Shown here: positions 10,479 to 20,361 of the stretch, piece after piece
Layout of the letters: each line of letters opens with the position of its first letter
How positions within the stretch are numbered: position 1 is the stretch's first letter
Position numbers and translations under genes: made by a program
From: Ramlibacter sp.
GTDB taxonomy: Bacteria > Pseudomonadota > Gammaproteobacteria > Burkholderiales > Burkholderiaceae_C
Direction of reading: 5' to 3'
DNA length: 64,000 bases
Assembly (NCBI GenBank): GCA_021323335.1
Contig: JAJTCN010000019.1
Coordinates: 1-64,000, forward strand
Notes under the pieces: generated by a model
Told to the model about the DNA's origin: nothing
The model's database searches: none
What the model saw: only the letters and a program-made list of their open reading frames with translations

Positions 10479-11062
10479 CCGAGCTTCCGCCAGGCCTGGA
10501 GGGAGCCGATCGTGCCGAGCCCGAGGAGCACCCACACCAGCGGCACCTTGAGCAGCGCGATGCCGGCGAAGGTCAGGACGCCCAGCGCCGCCGACAGCGG
10601 AATGCCCAGGACGTTCTTCTGCAGGGCGGACATCAGCTTCAGGCCCGTTCCCATGATCAGCCCAGCGGCCACCGCGCCCATGCCGCGCAATGCGCCGCGC
10701 ACGTGCGGGTCGTCCGCGAAGCCGGCATAGATCAGCGCCAGTCCCAGCACCACCAGCAGGGGCAGGGTGAGCATCCCCGCCAGGGCCACCAGCGCGCCGC
10801 GCAGGCCGAAGTAGCGCGCGCCCAGCGTGATCGACAGGTTGATCACGTTGGGGCCCGGCATGATCTGCGCCACGGACCAATCCTCGATGAATTCCTCGCG
10901 CGTCAGCCAGCGCTTTTTCTCCACCAGCTCGCGCTGCACCACGGCCAGCACGCCGCCGAAGCCCTGCAGGGCCAGCAGCGTGAAGGAGACGAAGAGGTCG
11001 GTGAGCGAGCGCGGCCGGCCCGCGGCCGGAGGCGTGGCGCCGGCGTCGATCGAGGAAGACAT
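10475..11062 (-). CDS. Chromate transporter, short subunit (first gene)
   Basis: 195 residues from ATG 11062. CHR-domain motif IMPGPNVINLSITLG with the GFGGVLAVVQRELVEKKRWLTREEF lead-in typical of the family, and about six membrane segments. An upstream in-frame extension reaches into the preceding gene and carries no similarity, so 11062 is preferred; a GATAAT -10 lies 6 nt before it. Together with the downstream half it forms a split ChrA. No regulator of the ChrB type is beside it. Confidence 0.88.
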   Translation of the reverse strand: MSSSIDAGATPPAAGRPRSLTDLFVSFTLLALQGFGGVLAVVQRELVEKKRWLTREEFIEDWSVAQIMPGPNVINLSITLGARYFGLRGALVALAGMLTLPLLVVLGLALIYAGFADDPHVRGALRGMGAVAAGLIMGTGLKLMSALQKNVLGIPLSAALGVLTFAGIALLKVPLVWVLLGLGTIGSLQAWRKLG

Positions 11063-11068
11063 GCGCCG

Positions 11069-11074
11069 ATTATC
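11069..11074 (-). promoter_or_regulatory. Candidate -10 element of the chromate transporter genes, 6 nt before ATG
   Basis: On the minus strand GATAAT is followed by CGGCGC and ATG. It overlaps the stop codon of the upstream EamA gene. Confidence 0.5.
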
Positions 11075-11966
11075 CCGTGCGTGCCTGTCGTCCACCGGAC
11101 GGCCCGCGCGTGGCCAGCGCCAGGCCGGCGGCGATCAGCGCCACGGCGCCCAGCATCTGCGGCGGCAGCGGCTCGCGCAGCAGCAGCCAGCCCAGCACCG
11201 CGGCCGTGACCGGGTTGAGCGCGAGAAAGGCCGTCACCCGCGTCGGCGACTCGTGCTTGAGCGCATACAGCCACCAGAAGTAGCCGACACCGCTGGACAG
11301 GCCGATGAAGCCCACGACCGCCCAGGCCGTCGGTGACAGCGCGACGACGCGGGCCGGCCAGCCCTCGGCCAGCGCCGCGGCCGCCAGGAACAGCACGGAA
11401 GCGAGCATGGCGAAGGCCGACACCGGCACCGTCGGATAGCGCTGGAGGTAGGGGCGATACAGCACGCTGCACAGCGCGCCGACGCAGGCCGAGGCGAACA
11501 CCGCCGCTTCGCCCCACCAGCCGTGGCCCGGCCCCGCCTGCAGCTTCGGCCCGAGCGAGAGGGCCACGCCGGCGATCGACAGCAGCACGCCTGCCACCAG
11601 CCAGCCGCCCGGGCGCTCGCGGCCGAGCGCAGCCGCCAGCAGCATCGTCAGCAGGGGGAACAGGCTGAAGATCAGGGCGGCCGGCGCCGCGGCGACGTGC
11701 TGCAGGCCGAAATTCAGCAGCGCGATGAGGATGCCGAACTGCCCGGCGCCGAGCGCAGCCATCGCCAGCAGGTCGCGCGCCGGCGGGGCCGGGTGCGGCC
11801 CGCGCAGGGCGGCAAGGGCGAACGGCAGCAGGCAGAGGAAGCCGATGGCGTAGCGCAGCATGGCCAGCGTCAGCGGCGGCACGCTGTCGACGATGAAGCG
11901 CGACGCCACGATGGCCGCGCCGACCTGCACGCCGGCGCCGGCGGCCGCGAGCAGGGCGCGGTTCAG
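11070..11966 (-). CDS. EamA/DMT-family membrane transporter
   Basis: About 298 residues with ten hydrophobic segments in two EamA repeats (first ending near LPFALAAL, second containing SSGVGYFWWLYALKHESPTRVTAFLALNPV). Members export metabolites or take up small organic solutes. No ATG, GTG or TTG precedes the first helix at a sensible place; the best start is a CTG at 11964-11966 (reading M-N-R-A-L-L-A-A-A-G) that overlaps the stop of the MarR-GNAT gene as CTGA. This suggests translational re-initiation and a functional link between regulator and exporter. Confidence 0.8.
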   Translation of the reverse strand: MNRALLAAAGAGVQVGAAIVASRFIVDSVPPLTLAMLRYAIGFLCLLPFALAALRGPHPAPPARDLLAMAALGAGQFGILIALLNFGLQHVAAAPAALIFSLFPLLTMLLAAALGRERPGGWLVAGVLLSIAGVALSLGPKLQAGPGHGWWGEAAVFASACVGALCSVLYRPYLQRYPTVPVSAFAMLASVLFLAAAALAEGWPARVVALSPTAWAVVGFIGLSSGVGYFWWLYALKHESPTRVTAFLALNPVTAAVLGWLLLREPLPPQMLGAVALIAAGLALATRGPSGGRQARTG

Positions 11967-12892
11967 AGCCGGCGCTCCCAGACCTCGCTCACCAGGTCCT
12001 GCCCGAAGGCGTGGTTCGGCTCGCTGTCCTTCAGGGCGAAGCCGCGCGACCGGTAGATCGCGCGGGCGGCCAGCAGGTTGCTCTGGGTCCACAACATCAT
12101 CTTGCGGTAGCCCTTGCGGCGCGCGGATTCGATGCAGGCGTCGGCCAGCCGCGTGCCCAGTCCGAGGCCGCGCGCCTCGGGCAGCACGGCCAGCAGGCGA
12201 AGCTGGGCGACCGTCTGCGACTTGCGCACCAGGAACACGCAGCCCATGCGCTCGCCGTCCACCTCGGCGATCCAGCCCTGGTCGAAAGCGGGGTCGAAGT
12301 CGCGCAGGAACTTCGCGGCGATGTCGGCGACCAGCGCCTCGAACGAGCTGTCGAAGCCGTACTCGCGGGCATACAGCTCGCCGTGCACCTGCACCACCCA
12401 GCCCAGGTCGCCGGGCCGGGGATCGCGCAGCACCACCTGTCGCGGAGTGCCGGATTGCGGCTGCAGCAGGCGGTGCACCGTCTGCAGCGCGCCGATCAGG
12501 TGCGGCCGCCGGGCGGGCTCGACGCTCTCCAGCAGCCTGGCCGCCTCGTCGCGCGATTTCTGCTGCAGCGGGCCGAAGGTGGCGTACCCCGCCTGCGTCA
12601 ACCGCAGCATGTGCTGGCGCCCGTCGTGCGGCGCGGCCTCGCGCCGCACCCAGCCGGCCGTTTCGAAGCGGCGCAGGATGCGGCTCAGGTAGCCGGCGTC
12701 GAGCTCGAGGTCGCGCACCAGGTCGCGCGCGGCCAGGGGCGGCCGGTGCGCGAGTTCGTACAACACCCGCACTTCGGTAAGCGTGAAGTCCGTATCGAGA
12801 TAGCGCTTGAGCACGCCGATGCGCTGCGTGTAGAAGCGGTTGAAGGCGCGGACCGCCTTGACGTCCTCGGCGGCGATCGGGGTTCCGGGCAT
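11963..12892 (-). CDS. MarR regulator fused to a GNAT acetyltransferase
   Basis: 309 residues from ATG 12892; a TTG at 12928 would add 12 residues. The N-terminal half is a MarR winged helix (TLTEVRVLYELAHRPPLAARDLVRDLELD, with wing APHDGRQHMLRLTQAG). The C-terminal half is a GNAT domain with the acetyl-CoA loop as LPEARGLGLGTRLADACIESARRKGY. Such fusions couple ligand sensing or acetylation to repression. It overlaps the EamA exporter gene and is divergent from sorA across a 116-nt gap that contains a small palindrome, consistent with local control. Confidence 0.88.
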   Translation of the reverse strand: MPGTPIAAEDVKAVRAFNRFYTQRIGVLKRYLDTDFTLTEVRVLYELAHRPPLAARDLVRDLELDAGYLSRILRRFETAGWVRREAAPHDGRQHMLRLTQAGYATFGPLQQKSRDEAARLLESVEPARRPHLIGALQTVHRLLQPQSGTPRQVVLRDPRPGDLGWVVQVHGELYAREYGFDSSFEALVADIAAKFLRDFDPAFDQGWIAEVDGERMGCVFLVRKSQTVAQLRLLAVLPEARGLGLGTRLADACIESARRKGYRKMMLWTQSNLLAARAIYRSRGFALKDSEPNHAFGQDLVSEVWERRL

Positions 12893-12915
12893 GGCTGGAG
12901 TGTCGGGGAAATTGG

Positions 12916-12928
12916 TTGACTGCGTCAA
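12916..12928. promoter_or_regulatory. Palindrome TTGAC-N3-GTCAA between MarR-GNAT and sorA
   Basis: A perfect 5+5 inverted repeat (TTGACTGCGTCAA) lies 24 nt upstream of the MarR-GNAT start. MarR proteins bind such short palindromes, so it may be an operator; one copy only, so this is tentative. Confidence 0.4.
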
Positions 12929-13008
12929 GGAAGCTCTTTTTTCCCTAATGCGGGCCGCGTGGCCGCGCCTATGCTGCAGAGGCAGCCACTCATCAAGGAG
13001 ACAGAGGA

Positions 13009-14217
13009 ATGAGCATCAGTCCCCGCTGGTCGCGCCGCAACCTGCTGGCCGGAACGGCTTCCACGATCGCGGGCGCCACCCTGGCCCGTGTCGCCCAGGC
13101 GCAGACCACTCCCGCCGCCGCGCAGCCGCGCGCGCTGCCCCCCTATGTCGCCTGGAAGGATCCTTCGCAGGTGATCGTGCATACCGCGACCACCATCGAG
13201 ACGAAGCGCTCCGCCTTCGGCACCAGCGTCATCACGCCGACCGACCGCCTCTACATCCGCAACAACCTGCCGGCGCCGGACGTCTCCATCGTCGCCAACC
13301 GCGACGCCTGGGAAGTGGCGATCGAAGGCGTGCGGCAGCCTCGCACGCTGAGCGTCGCCGACCTGAAGGGCCTGGGGCTCGAAACCACCGCCGCGGTGCT
13401 GCAGTGTTCCGGCAACGGCCGCGGCTATTTCGCCGACAAGCCGAGCGGCACCAAGTGGACCGTCGGCGCCGCCGGCTGCGTGATCTGGAGCGGGGTGCCG
13501 GTGCGCAGCGTGGTGGCCGCGCTCGGCGGCCTGGCCGACGGCGCGCGTTTCATGACAGGCACGGGCGGCGAGACGCTGCCCGCCGGCATCGATCCCAAGT
13601 CCGTGATGGTGGAGCGCTCCGTGCCGCTGAGGGCCATGGGGGATGCGCTGCTGGCCTGGGAAATGAACGGCGAGCCGCTGCCGCACGCGCACGGCGGGCC
13701 GCTGCGCCTGGTGGTGCCGGGCTACAGCGGCGTCAACAACATCAAGTACGTCAAGCGCGTCGCCTTCGGCGCGACCGAAACCGACGCGGCGATCCAGAAG
13801 ACCGGCTATCGCATGTCCCCGCCCGGCGCCAAGGGCGACCCGAGCCAGCAGGCCGTGTGGGAAATGGACGTGAAGTCCTGGATCAACGGCCCGACGTCGG
13901 AGGGCGGCCCGGTGAAGGCCGGCCTGGTGCAGATCCACGGCGTGGCCATGGGCGCCACCCGCGCGCTGCGCCGCATCGACGTGTCGCTCGACGGCGGCCA
14001 GACCTGGCACGAGGCCCGTTTCGTCGGCCCCGACCTCGGGCGCTTCGCCTGGCGCCAGTTCGTGCTGCCGGTCGTGCTGCAGCCCGGCCAGTACATGCTC
14101 GCCTCGCGCGCCCAGGATGCGCAGTTCAACTGGCAGGTCGAGCACTCGCCGGCCAACGGCGGCGGCTACCTGAACAGCGGCTGGCGCTCGCACGCCTTGC
14201 CGGTCACCGTGGCCTGA
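13009..14217 (+). CDS. sorA: Sulfite dehydrogenase molybdopterin subunit (SorA-like)
   Basis: 402 residues, oxidising sulfite to sulfate in the periplasm. A Tat signal is present (SRRNLLAGTAST then cleavage near AQA). The molybdenum-ligating cysteine is C133 in LQCSGNGRGYF, and the C-terminal dimerisation domain ends in QFNWQVEHSPANGGGYLNSGW. Start ATG 13009 follows an RBS (aaggagac). It is followed after 2 nt by a cytochrome c gene, the SorAB arrangement. Sulfite-oxidase-family enzymes with other substrates exist, but the cytochrome partner supports SorA. Confidence 0.9.
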   Translation: MSISPRWSRRNLLAGTASTIAGATLARVAQAQTTPAAAQPRALPPYVAWKDPSQVIVHTATTIETKRSAFGTSVITPTDRLYIRNNLPAPDVSIVANRDAWEVAIEGVRQPRTLSVADLKGLGLETTAAVLQCSGNGRGYFADKPSGTKWTVGAAGCVIWSGVPVRSVVAALGGLADGARFMTGTGGETLPAGIDPKSVMVERSVPLRAMGDALLAWEMNGEPLPHAHGGPLRLVVPGYSGVNNIKYVKRVAFGATETDAAIQKTGYRMSPPGAKGDPSQQAVWEMDVKSWINGPTSEGGPVKAGLVQIHGVAMGATRALRRIDVSLDGGQTWHEARFVGPDLGRFAWRQFVLPVVLQPGQYMLASRAQDAQFNWQVEHSPANGGGYLNSGWRSHALPVTVA

Positions 14218-14219
14218 GC

Positions 14220-14528
14220 GTGCGGCCGGCTCGCAGGACCGGGGCCGCGTGCCTGCTGGTGCTGGGCCTCGCCGGCCCGGCTCTCGCACAGGACGAAGGC
14301 AGGAAGCTCTTCAACGGCGGCGTGACGCCGTCGTGCGCGATCTGCCACACCCTCAAGGACGCGGGGGCCGCGGGAGAGATCGGGCCATCGCTCGACGAAC
14401 TCAAGCCCGATGCCGCCCGCGTCGCCAAGGCGCTGCGCACCGGCATCGGCCAGATGCCGGCCTTTCCGCAGTTGACCGACGCGCAGGTGCAGGCGCTGGC
14501 GCGCTACATCGAGCAGGCCACGCGGTGA
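14220..14528 (+). CDS. sorB: Cytochrome c subunit of sulfite dehydrogenase (SorB-like)
   Basis: 102 residues from GTG 14220, two bases after the sorA stop. The signal peptide (CLLVLGLAGPALAQ) is followed by one haem-binding CAICH and a distal methionine in IGQMPAFPQLTDAQ, a class I cytochrome c. It would take electrons from the SorA molybdenum centre to the respiratory chain. No ATG is available at the N-terminus, and the GTG gives a complete signal peptide. Confidence 0.88.
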   Translation: MRPARRTGAACLLVLGLAGPALAQDEGRKLFNGGVTPSCAICHTLKDAGAAGEIGPSLDELKPDAARVAKALRTGIGQMPAFPQLTDAQVQALARYIEQATR

Positions 14529-14541
14529 TGCGAGGCCACCC

Positions 14542-15387
14542 ATGCCGGAACTGCGCCCCTTCCTGAGCGGACTGGCGTTTCCGGAGTCGCCCCGCTGGCA
14601 CGCAGGCGCGTTGTGGTTCTCCGACTTCTACCGGCAGCGGGTGCAGCGCGCCGACGCCGACGGTGCCGTCGAAACGGTGGCGGAACTCGACGACCAGCCC
14701 TCCGGGCTGGGCTGGTTGCCGGATGGGCGCCTGCTCGTGGTCGGCATGACGAAAAGGCAGCTGCTGCGCCTGGACCCCGACGGCCTGCACGTCGCGGCGG
14801 AGCTCCATGCGTGGGCTCCCGCGCATTGCAACGACATGCTGGTGGACCCCCAGGGAGGCGCATACATCGGCAACTTCGGCTTCGACCTGCCGCGGCGCGC
14901 GCCCTTCGCGCCCACGGTGCTGCTGAGGGTGGATGCCGGCGGCGGCGTGCGCGTGGCGGCGCGGGACCTGCACTTTCCGAACGGCATGGCATTGGCGGAC
15001 GAAGGTCGCACGCTGCTCGTGGCCGAGAGCTACGGCCAGCGGCTGACGGCCTTCACGCGGCACGCGGACGGCTCGCTGCACGATCGCCGCACGTGGGCGC
15101 AGTTCGACGGCCGTGTCGGGCCCGACGGCATCTGCATCGACGCACAGGGCGCCGCCTGGATCGCGTCGCCCGTCAGCCGCGAGGTGCTGCGCGTGCGCGA
15201 AGGCGGGGAAGTCACGCACCGCATCGCGACCGCGGATCAGGCGGTCGCCTGCGCGTTGGGCGGAACCGACGGCCGCACGCTGTACGTGTGCACGGGCCGC
15301 GTGATGGTGACGCCGGAGCAGTCGCGCGCCGCGCTCGGCGGCGCCATCTGGCAGGCCCGGGTGGAGGTGGCCGCGGCTGACGCCTAG
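14542..15387 (+). CDS. SMP-30/gluconolactonase-family beta-propeller protein
   Basis: 281 residues of the six-bladed SMP-30/gluconolactonase/LRE-like fold. Likely metal ligands are the Glu of LAFPESPRWH near residue 15, the Asn of HCNDMLVD, the Asn of FPNGMAL and the Asp of GPDGICID. Family members hydrolyse sugar lactones or other esters. Its 3' end overlaps the convergent aldehyde dehydrogenase gene by 4 nt. It starts 13 nt after sorB with an RBS-like gagg, so may be cotranscribed, though a functional link to sulfite oxidation is not evident. Confidence 0.85.
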   Translation: MPELRPFLSGLAFPESPRWHAGALWFSDFYRQRVQRADADGAVETVAELDDQPSGLGWLPDGRLLVVGMTKRQLLRLDPDGLHVAAELHAWAPAHCNDMLVDPQGGAYIGNFGFDLPRRAPFAPTVLLRVDAGGGVRVAARDLHFPNGMALADEGRTLLVAESYGQRLTAFTRHADGSLHDRRTWAQFDGRVGPDGICIDAQGAAWIASPVSREVLRVREGGEVTHRIATADQAVACALGGTDGRTLYVCTGRVMVTPEQSRAALGGAIWQARVEVAAADA

Positions 15388-16799
15388 ACGAAGCGCCGCA
15401 GCATCGCCAGCACGCGCTGCGTCTTCGGCCCGTACGGCGGCCGCATCATGGCGGTGCCGGCCCAGCGGGACTGCACGAACACCGGCTTTTCCTTCGAGAA
15501 CAGGCGGAAGCCGAATTCGCCGTGGTAGGCGCCGATGCCGCTTTCGCCCGCGCCGCCGAAAGGCAGGTTCTCCTGCGCGATGTGCAGCAGCACGTCGTTG
15601 ACCGTGACGCCGCCGGAGACGGTCTTCGTCAACACGTCCCGTTGCCGCGCGGCATCCGTGCCGAACCAGTACAGCGCCAGCGGCCGCGGCCGCTGGTTGA
15701 CGAAGCCGATCGCCTCGTCCGCGGTGTCATAGGCGATCACCGGCAGCAGCGGCCCGAAGATCTCCTCCCGCATCACCGCCATGCCGGGCTGCACGTCGAG
15801 CAGCAGCGCGGGCCGCAGCTTGCGCAGCGCGGGCTGCTCGGTCTCGTCCGCCGGCGCGATGCTCAGCACCCGCGCACCCTGCGCTTGCGCATCGCGCGCC
15901 AGTCCCTGCAGGCGCTGGTAGTGCCGCTCGTTGACGATGCTGGTGTAGTCCGGGTTGGCGTCGAGACGGGGATACATGCGTTGCGCGGCCAGCTGGTACG
16001 CAGCCACGAAGGCGTCGCGTTGCGGGCGCGGGACCAGCACGTAGTCGGGAGCGATGCAGGTCTGGCCCGCGTTGAACAGCTTGCCGGCGGCGATGCGCGC
16101 CGCTGCTTCGGCCACGTCCGCGCTGGCGTCGATGATGGCAGGCGACTTGCCCCCGAGTTCCAGCGTGACCGGCGTCAGGTTGGCCGCCGCCGCCAGAGCC
16201 ACCTGCCGGCCGACGGCAGTGGAGCCGGTGAAGAACAGGTGGTCGAAGGGCTGGCGCACGAAGGCCTTGCCGACCTCCGCGTCGCCGAGCACGACGGCGA
16301 ATTCGTCGGGTTCGAAATGTTTCGCCACGCACTGCGCGAGCAGCTCCGAGAACCCCGGCGTCAGCTCGCTGGGCTTCACCATCGCCCGGTTGCCGGCGGC
16401 CAGCGCCGCGACGACGGGCGCCAGCGCCAGCTGCAGCGGGTAGTTCCACGGGCTGACGACGCCCACCACGCCCACCGGCTGCGGCAGGATGCTGCTGCTG
16501 CCGGGCAGCGAATGGAAGGAGGTCGGCACCCGGCGCTGCTTCATCCAGCGCGGCAGGTGCTTGTGCGCGTGGGCGATGCCCGCCTGCACGAAGAAGGTCT
16601 CCGCGATGGCGGTCTCGTGCAGCGAACGGTTGCCGAAGTCCGCCGAGATGGCTTGCGCCATGCGCGTGGCGTTCTCCTCCAGCAGCGCGCCGATGCGCTG
16701 CAGCCGCGCGCGGCGGACCTGCAGCGTGGGATAGGGCTCGCGGCCGAACGCGGCGCGTTGCAATGCGAGCAGGGGCGGCAGCGGGTCGGCGCGGTCCAT
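15384..16799 (-). CDS. Coniferyl aldehyde dehydrogenase-like ALDH
   Basis: 471 residues of the aldehyde dehydrogenase superfamily. Motifs: GVVSPWNYPLQLALAP, VKPSELTP, FFTGSTAVGRQVA, the general-base Glu in TLELGGKSP and the nucleophile Cys in GQTCIAPDYVLVP, plus EEIFGPLLPVI. The short class-3-like architecture and PFGGAGESGIGAYHGEFGFRLFS match CalB-type coniferyl aldehyde dehydrogenases. It starts 7 nt after the FadB-like gene and is the last gene of that operon, so it may act on aldehydes feeding into side-chain beta-oxidation. The exact substrate is inferred. Confidence 0.85.
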   Translation of the reverse strand: MDRADPLPPLLALQRAAFGREPYPTLQVRRARLQRIGALLEENATRMAQAISADFGNRSLHETAIAETFFVQAGIAHAHKHLPRWMKQRRVPTSFHSLPGSSSILPQPVGVVGVVSPWNYPLQLALAPVVAALAAGNRAMVKPSELTPGFSELLAQCVAKHFEPDEFAVVLGDAEVGKAFVRQPFDHLFFTGSTAVGRQVALAAAANLTPVTLELGGKSPAIIDASADVAEAAARIAAGKLFNAGQTCIAPDYVLVPRPQRDAFVAAYQLAAQRMYPRLDANPDYTSIVNERHYQRLQGLARDAQAQGARVLSIAPADETEQPALRKLRPALLLDVQPGMAVMREEIFGPLLPVIAYDTADEAIGFVNQRPRPLALYWFGTDAARQRDVLTKTVSGGVTVNDVLLHIAQENLPFGGAGESGIGAYHGEFGFRLFSKEKPVFVQSRWAGTAMMRPPYGPKTQRVLAMLRRFV

Positions 16800-16806
16800 G
16801 GCGGGC

Positions 16807-18962
16807 TCAGTACCGCGGCTGGTGCCGGCGGATCGCCTCCCGGGCCTCGGGCGACAGCGCGAAGCCCGCGCCGTACTTCGCCGCCAGTTCGTCGGCGCGG
16901 CGCTCGAAGGCCTCGATGCCCATGCCGTAGATGAACTGCATGGCGCCGCCGGTCCAGCCGGGAAAGCCGATGCCGAAGATCGAGCCGATGTTGGCGTCGT
17001 GCACGCTGGTGAGCACGTTCTCCGCCAGGCAGCGCGCCGTCTCCACCGACTGGCGGAACAGCAGGCGGTCCTTCAGGTCCTGCATGTCCCAGGTGGCGCC
17101 CGGCTTGCCGAACAAGGTGGCGAGCTCGGGCCAGAGGAACTTCTTCGCTCCCTTTTCCTCCGGGTACTCGTAGAAACCGGCGCCGGCGGCGCGGCCGTTG
17201 CGGTCGAATTCCTTGACCATGCGTTCCACCAGCAGCTCGCCGGGTGCGGCGATGTAGGTGCGGCCTTCGGCGCGGAAATCGGAGCGGGTCTGGTCCAGCA
17301 CGTGCACCGACAGCGACAGCGCGGTTTCGTCGAGCACCGCCAGCGGACCCACCGGCATGCCGGCCTGCAGGCCCGCCTGCTCCACCACCGCGGCCGGGAT
17401 GCCTTCGCCCACCATCGCCGCGCCTTCCATCACGAAGGTGCCGAACACGCGGCTGGTGAAGAAGCCGCGGGCATCGTTCACCACGATGGGGATCTTGCCG
17501 AGCGCCTGCACGTAGTCGAAGGCCCGCGCCACGGTCTCGTCGTCGGTCGACTGGCCGCGGATGATCTCCACCAGCTTCATCTTGTCGACCGGGCTGAAGA
17601 AGTGGATGCCGACGAATTTCTCCGGCCGGGCGCTGGCCTTCGCCAGCCCGCTGATCGGCAAGGTGGAGGTGTTGCTGGCGAAGAAGCCGCCCGGCGCCAG
17701 CATCGGCTCGGCGTCCTTCGTCACCCTGGCCTTCAGCTCGCGGTTTTCGAACACGGCCTCGATGACGAGGTCGCAACCCTGCAGGTCCTTGCTGGATTCG
17801 GTGGCGGTGATGCGGGCGAGCAGGGCGGCCTGGTCGTGCGGGCTCATGCGGCCCTTCTCCACCCGCGGCTGCGTCAGCTTCAGGCTGTAGGCCTTGCCCG
17901 CATCGGCCTTGTCCTGCGAGACGTCCTTCAGCACCGTCGCGATGCCGCGGCTGGCCTGCGCGTAGGCGATGCCGGCACCCATCATGCCGGCGCCCAGGAT
18001 GCCCACCTTCTGCGGCTTGAAGCGGCCTTCCCAGCGCGGACGCGACTGGCCGGACTTGATCGCGTTCATGTTGAAGAAGAACGTGTTGATCATGTTCTTC
18101 GCCACCGGCATGGTGATCAGCCGCGCCAGGTAGCGGCTCTCGATGCGCAATGCGGTGTCGAAGTCCACCTGCGCGCCTTCCACCATGCAGGCCAGCGCGA
18201 ATTCCGGCGCCGGGTAGAGCCCGCGCGTCTTCTGCTTCAGCGCCGCGGGCGCCACCGCCAGCATGCCGGCGATCTTCGGGTTGCTCGGCGTGCCGCCCGG
18301 CATGCGGTAGTCCTTGGCATCCCAGGGCTGCTGCGCCTGCGGGTTCGCCGCGATCCACGCGAGCGCCGCCGGGCGCAGGCCTTCGGGTGCGTCCACCAGT
18401 TCCTGCACGAGGCCCAGCTCCAGGGCCTCCCGCGGCGAGAACAGCTTGCTTTCCAGGATGTACGGTTGCGCGCCCATCAGTCCGAGCAGCCGCGTCATCT
18501 TGGTGATGCCGGAGGCGCCGGGGATCAGGCCCAGCGTGATCTCGGGCAGGCCGAACTGGATCTTCGGGTTGTCGAGCGCGACGCGATGGTGGGCGACCAG
18601 CGCCACTTCCCAGCCGCCGCCGAGCGCAGCGCCGTTCAGGCAGGCCACCACCGGCTTGCCCAGCGTTTCGAGCGTGCGGAAGTTGCGCTTCATCTGCTCG
18701 ATCTCGCGGAAGACGCGCGGCCCGTCGCTCGCCTGCAGGCGCATCGTCCCCTTGAGGTCGGCGCCGGCGAAGAAGGTGGACTTGGCGGAGGCCAGCACGA
18801 TGCCGCGGATCGCGTCCTTGTCCTTGATGACCTGCTGAACGGCGGCGTCCAGGTCGTGCTGCCATTGCTCGCACATCGTGTTCACCGGCGAGCCGGGCTC
18901 GTCGAAGGTGAGGGTGGCGATGCCGTCGGCGAGCTCGTAGCGGAGGGTCTTCAGGTCGGACA

Positions 18963-18963
<1 letters not shown>
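16807..18963 (-). CDS. fadB: Trifunctional-type FadB/FadJ: enoyl-CoA hydratase / 3-hydroxyacyl-CoA dehydrogenase
   Basis: 718 residues. The N-terminal crotonase domain has the oxyanion-hole segments SAKSTFFAGADLKG and LNGAALGGGWEVAL. The C-terminal dehydrogenase has NAD-binding GILGAGMMGAGIAYAQ, the catalytic His in GIHFFSPVDKMKLVEI and NDARGFFTSRVFGTF. It hydrates enoyl-CoA and oxidises the 3-hydroxyacyl-CoA in fatty-acid beta-oxidation. Its ATG overlaps the thiolase stop by one base, giving a coupled thiolase-FadB pair, the two polypeptides of the beta-oxidation complex. FadB versus FadJ cannot be separated by eye. Confidence 0.9.
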
Positions 18964-20168
<1,205 letters not shown>

Positions 20169-20191
20169 GGGGGTCTCCGGGGGATCGGACC

Positions 20192-20197
20192 AGTATA
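20192..20197 (-). promoter_or_regulatory. Candidate -10 element of the thiolase operon
   Basis: TATACT on the minus strand, about 24 nt before ATG 20168. No convincing -35 is seen at 16-18 nt, so it is a weak call. Confidence 0.35.
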
Positions 20198-20361
20198 TGC
20201 AGGGGCCCGCGGTGCGACGTGCGGCCAGCCACGGTCCTGGAAGGGTCTGCCTGTCGCGCAGGCGACGCTTCGGGGGTTTCTCGCCTGACGCCCGCTTGCC
20301 ATCCCCCGCAGGATGGGTGCAGCCCGCCGCCCCGAGCGGGTCCCCCCAAAGGAGACAAACC

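Noticed and set aside
12916-12951. TTGACT...TAATGC as a sorA promoter
   Set aside because: The spacing is 24-25 bp, too long for sigma70; kept only as a palindrome.
20169-20361. Possible riboswitch in the thiolase/DUF6351 gap
   Set aside because: GC-rich with local palindromes, but no conserved cobalamin-, TPP- or SAM-type core could be recognised on either strand.
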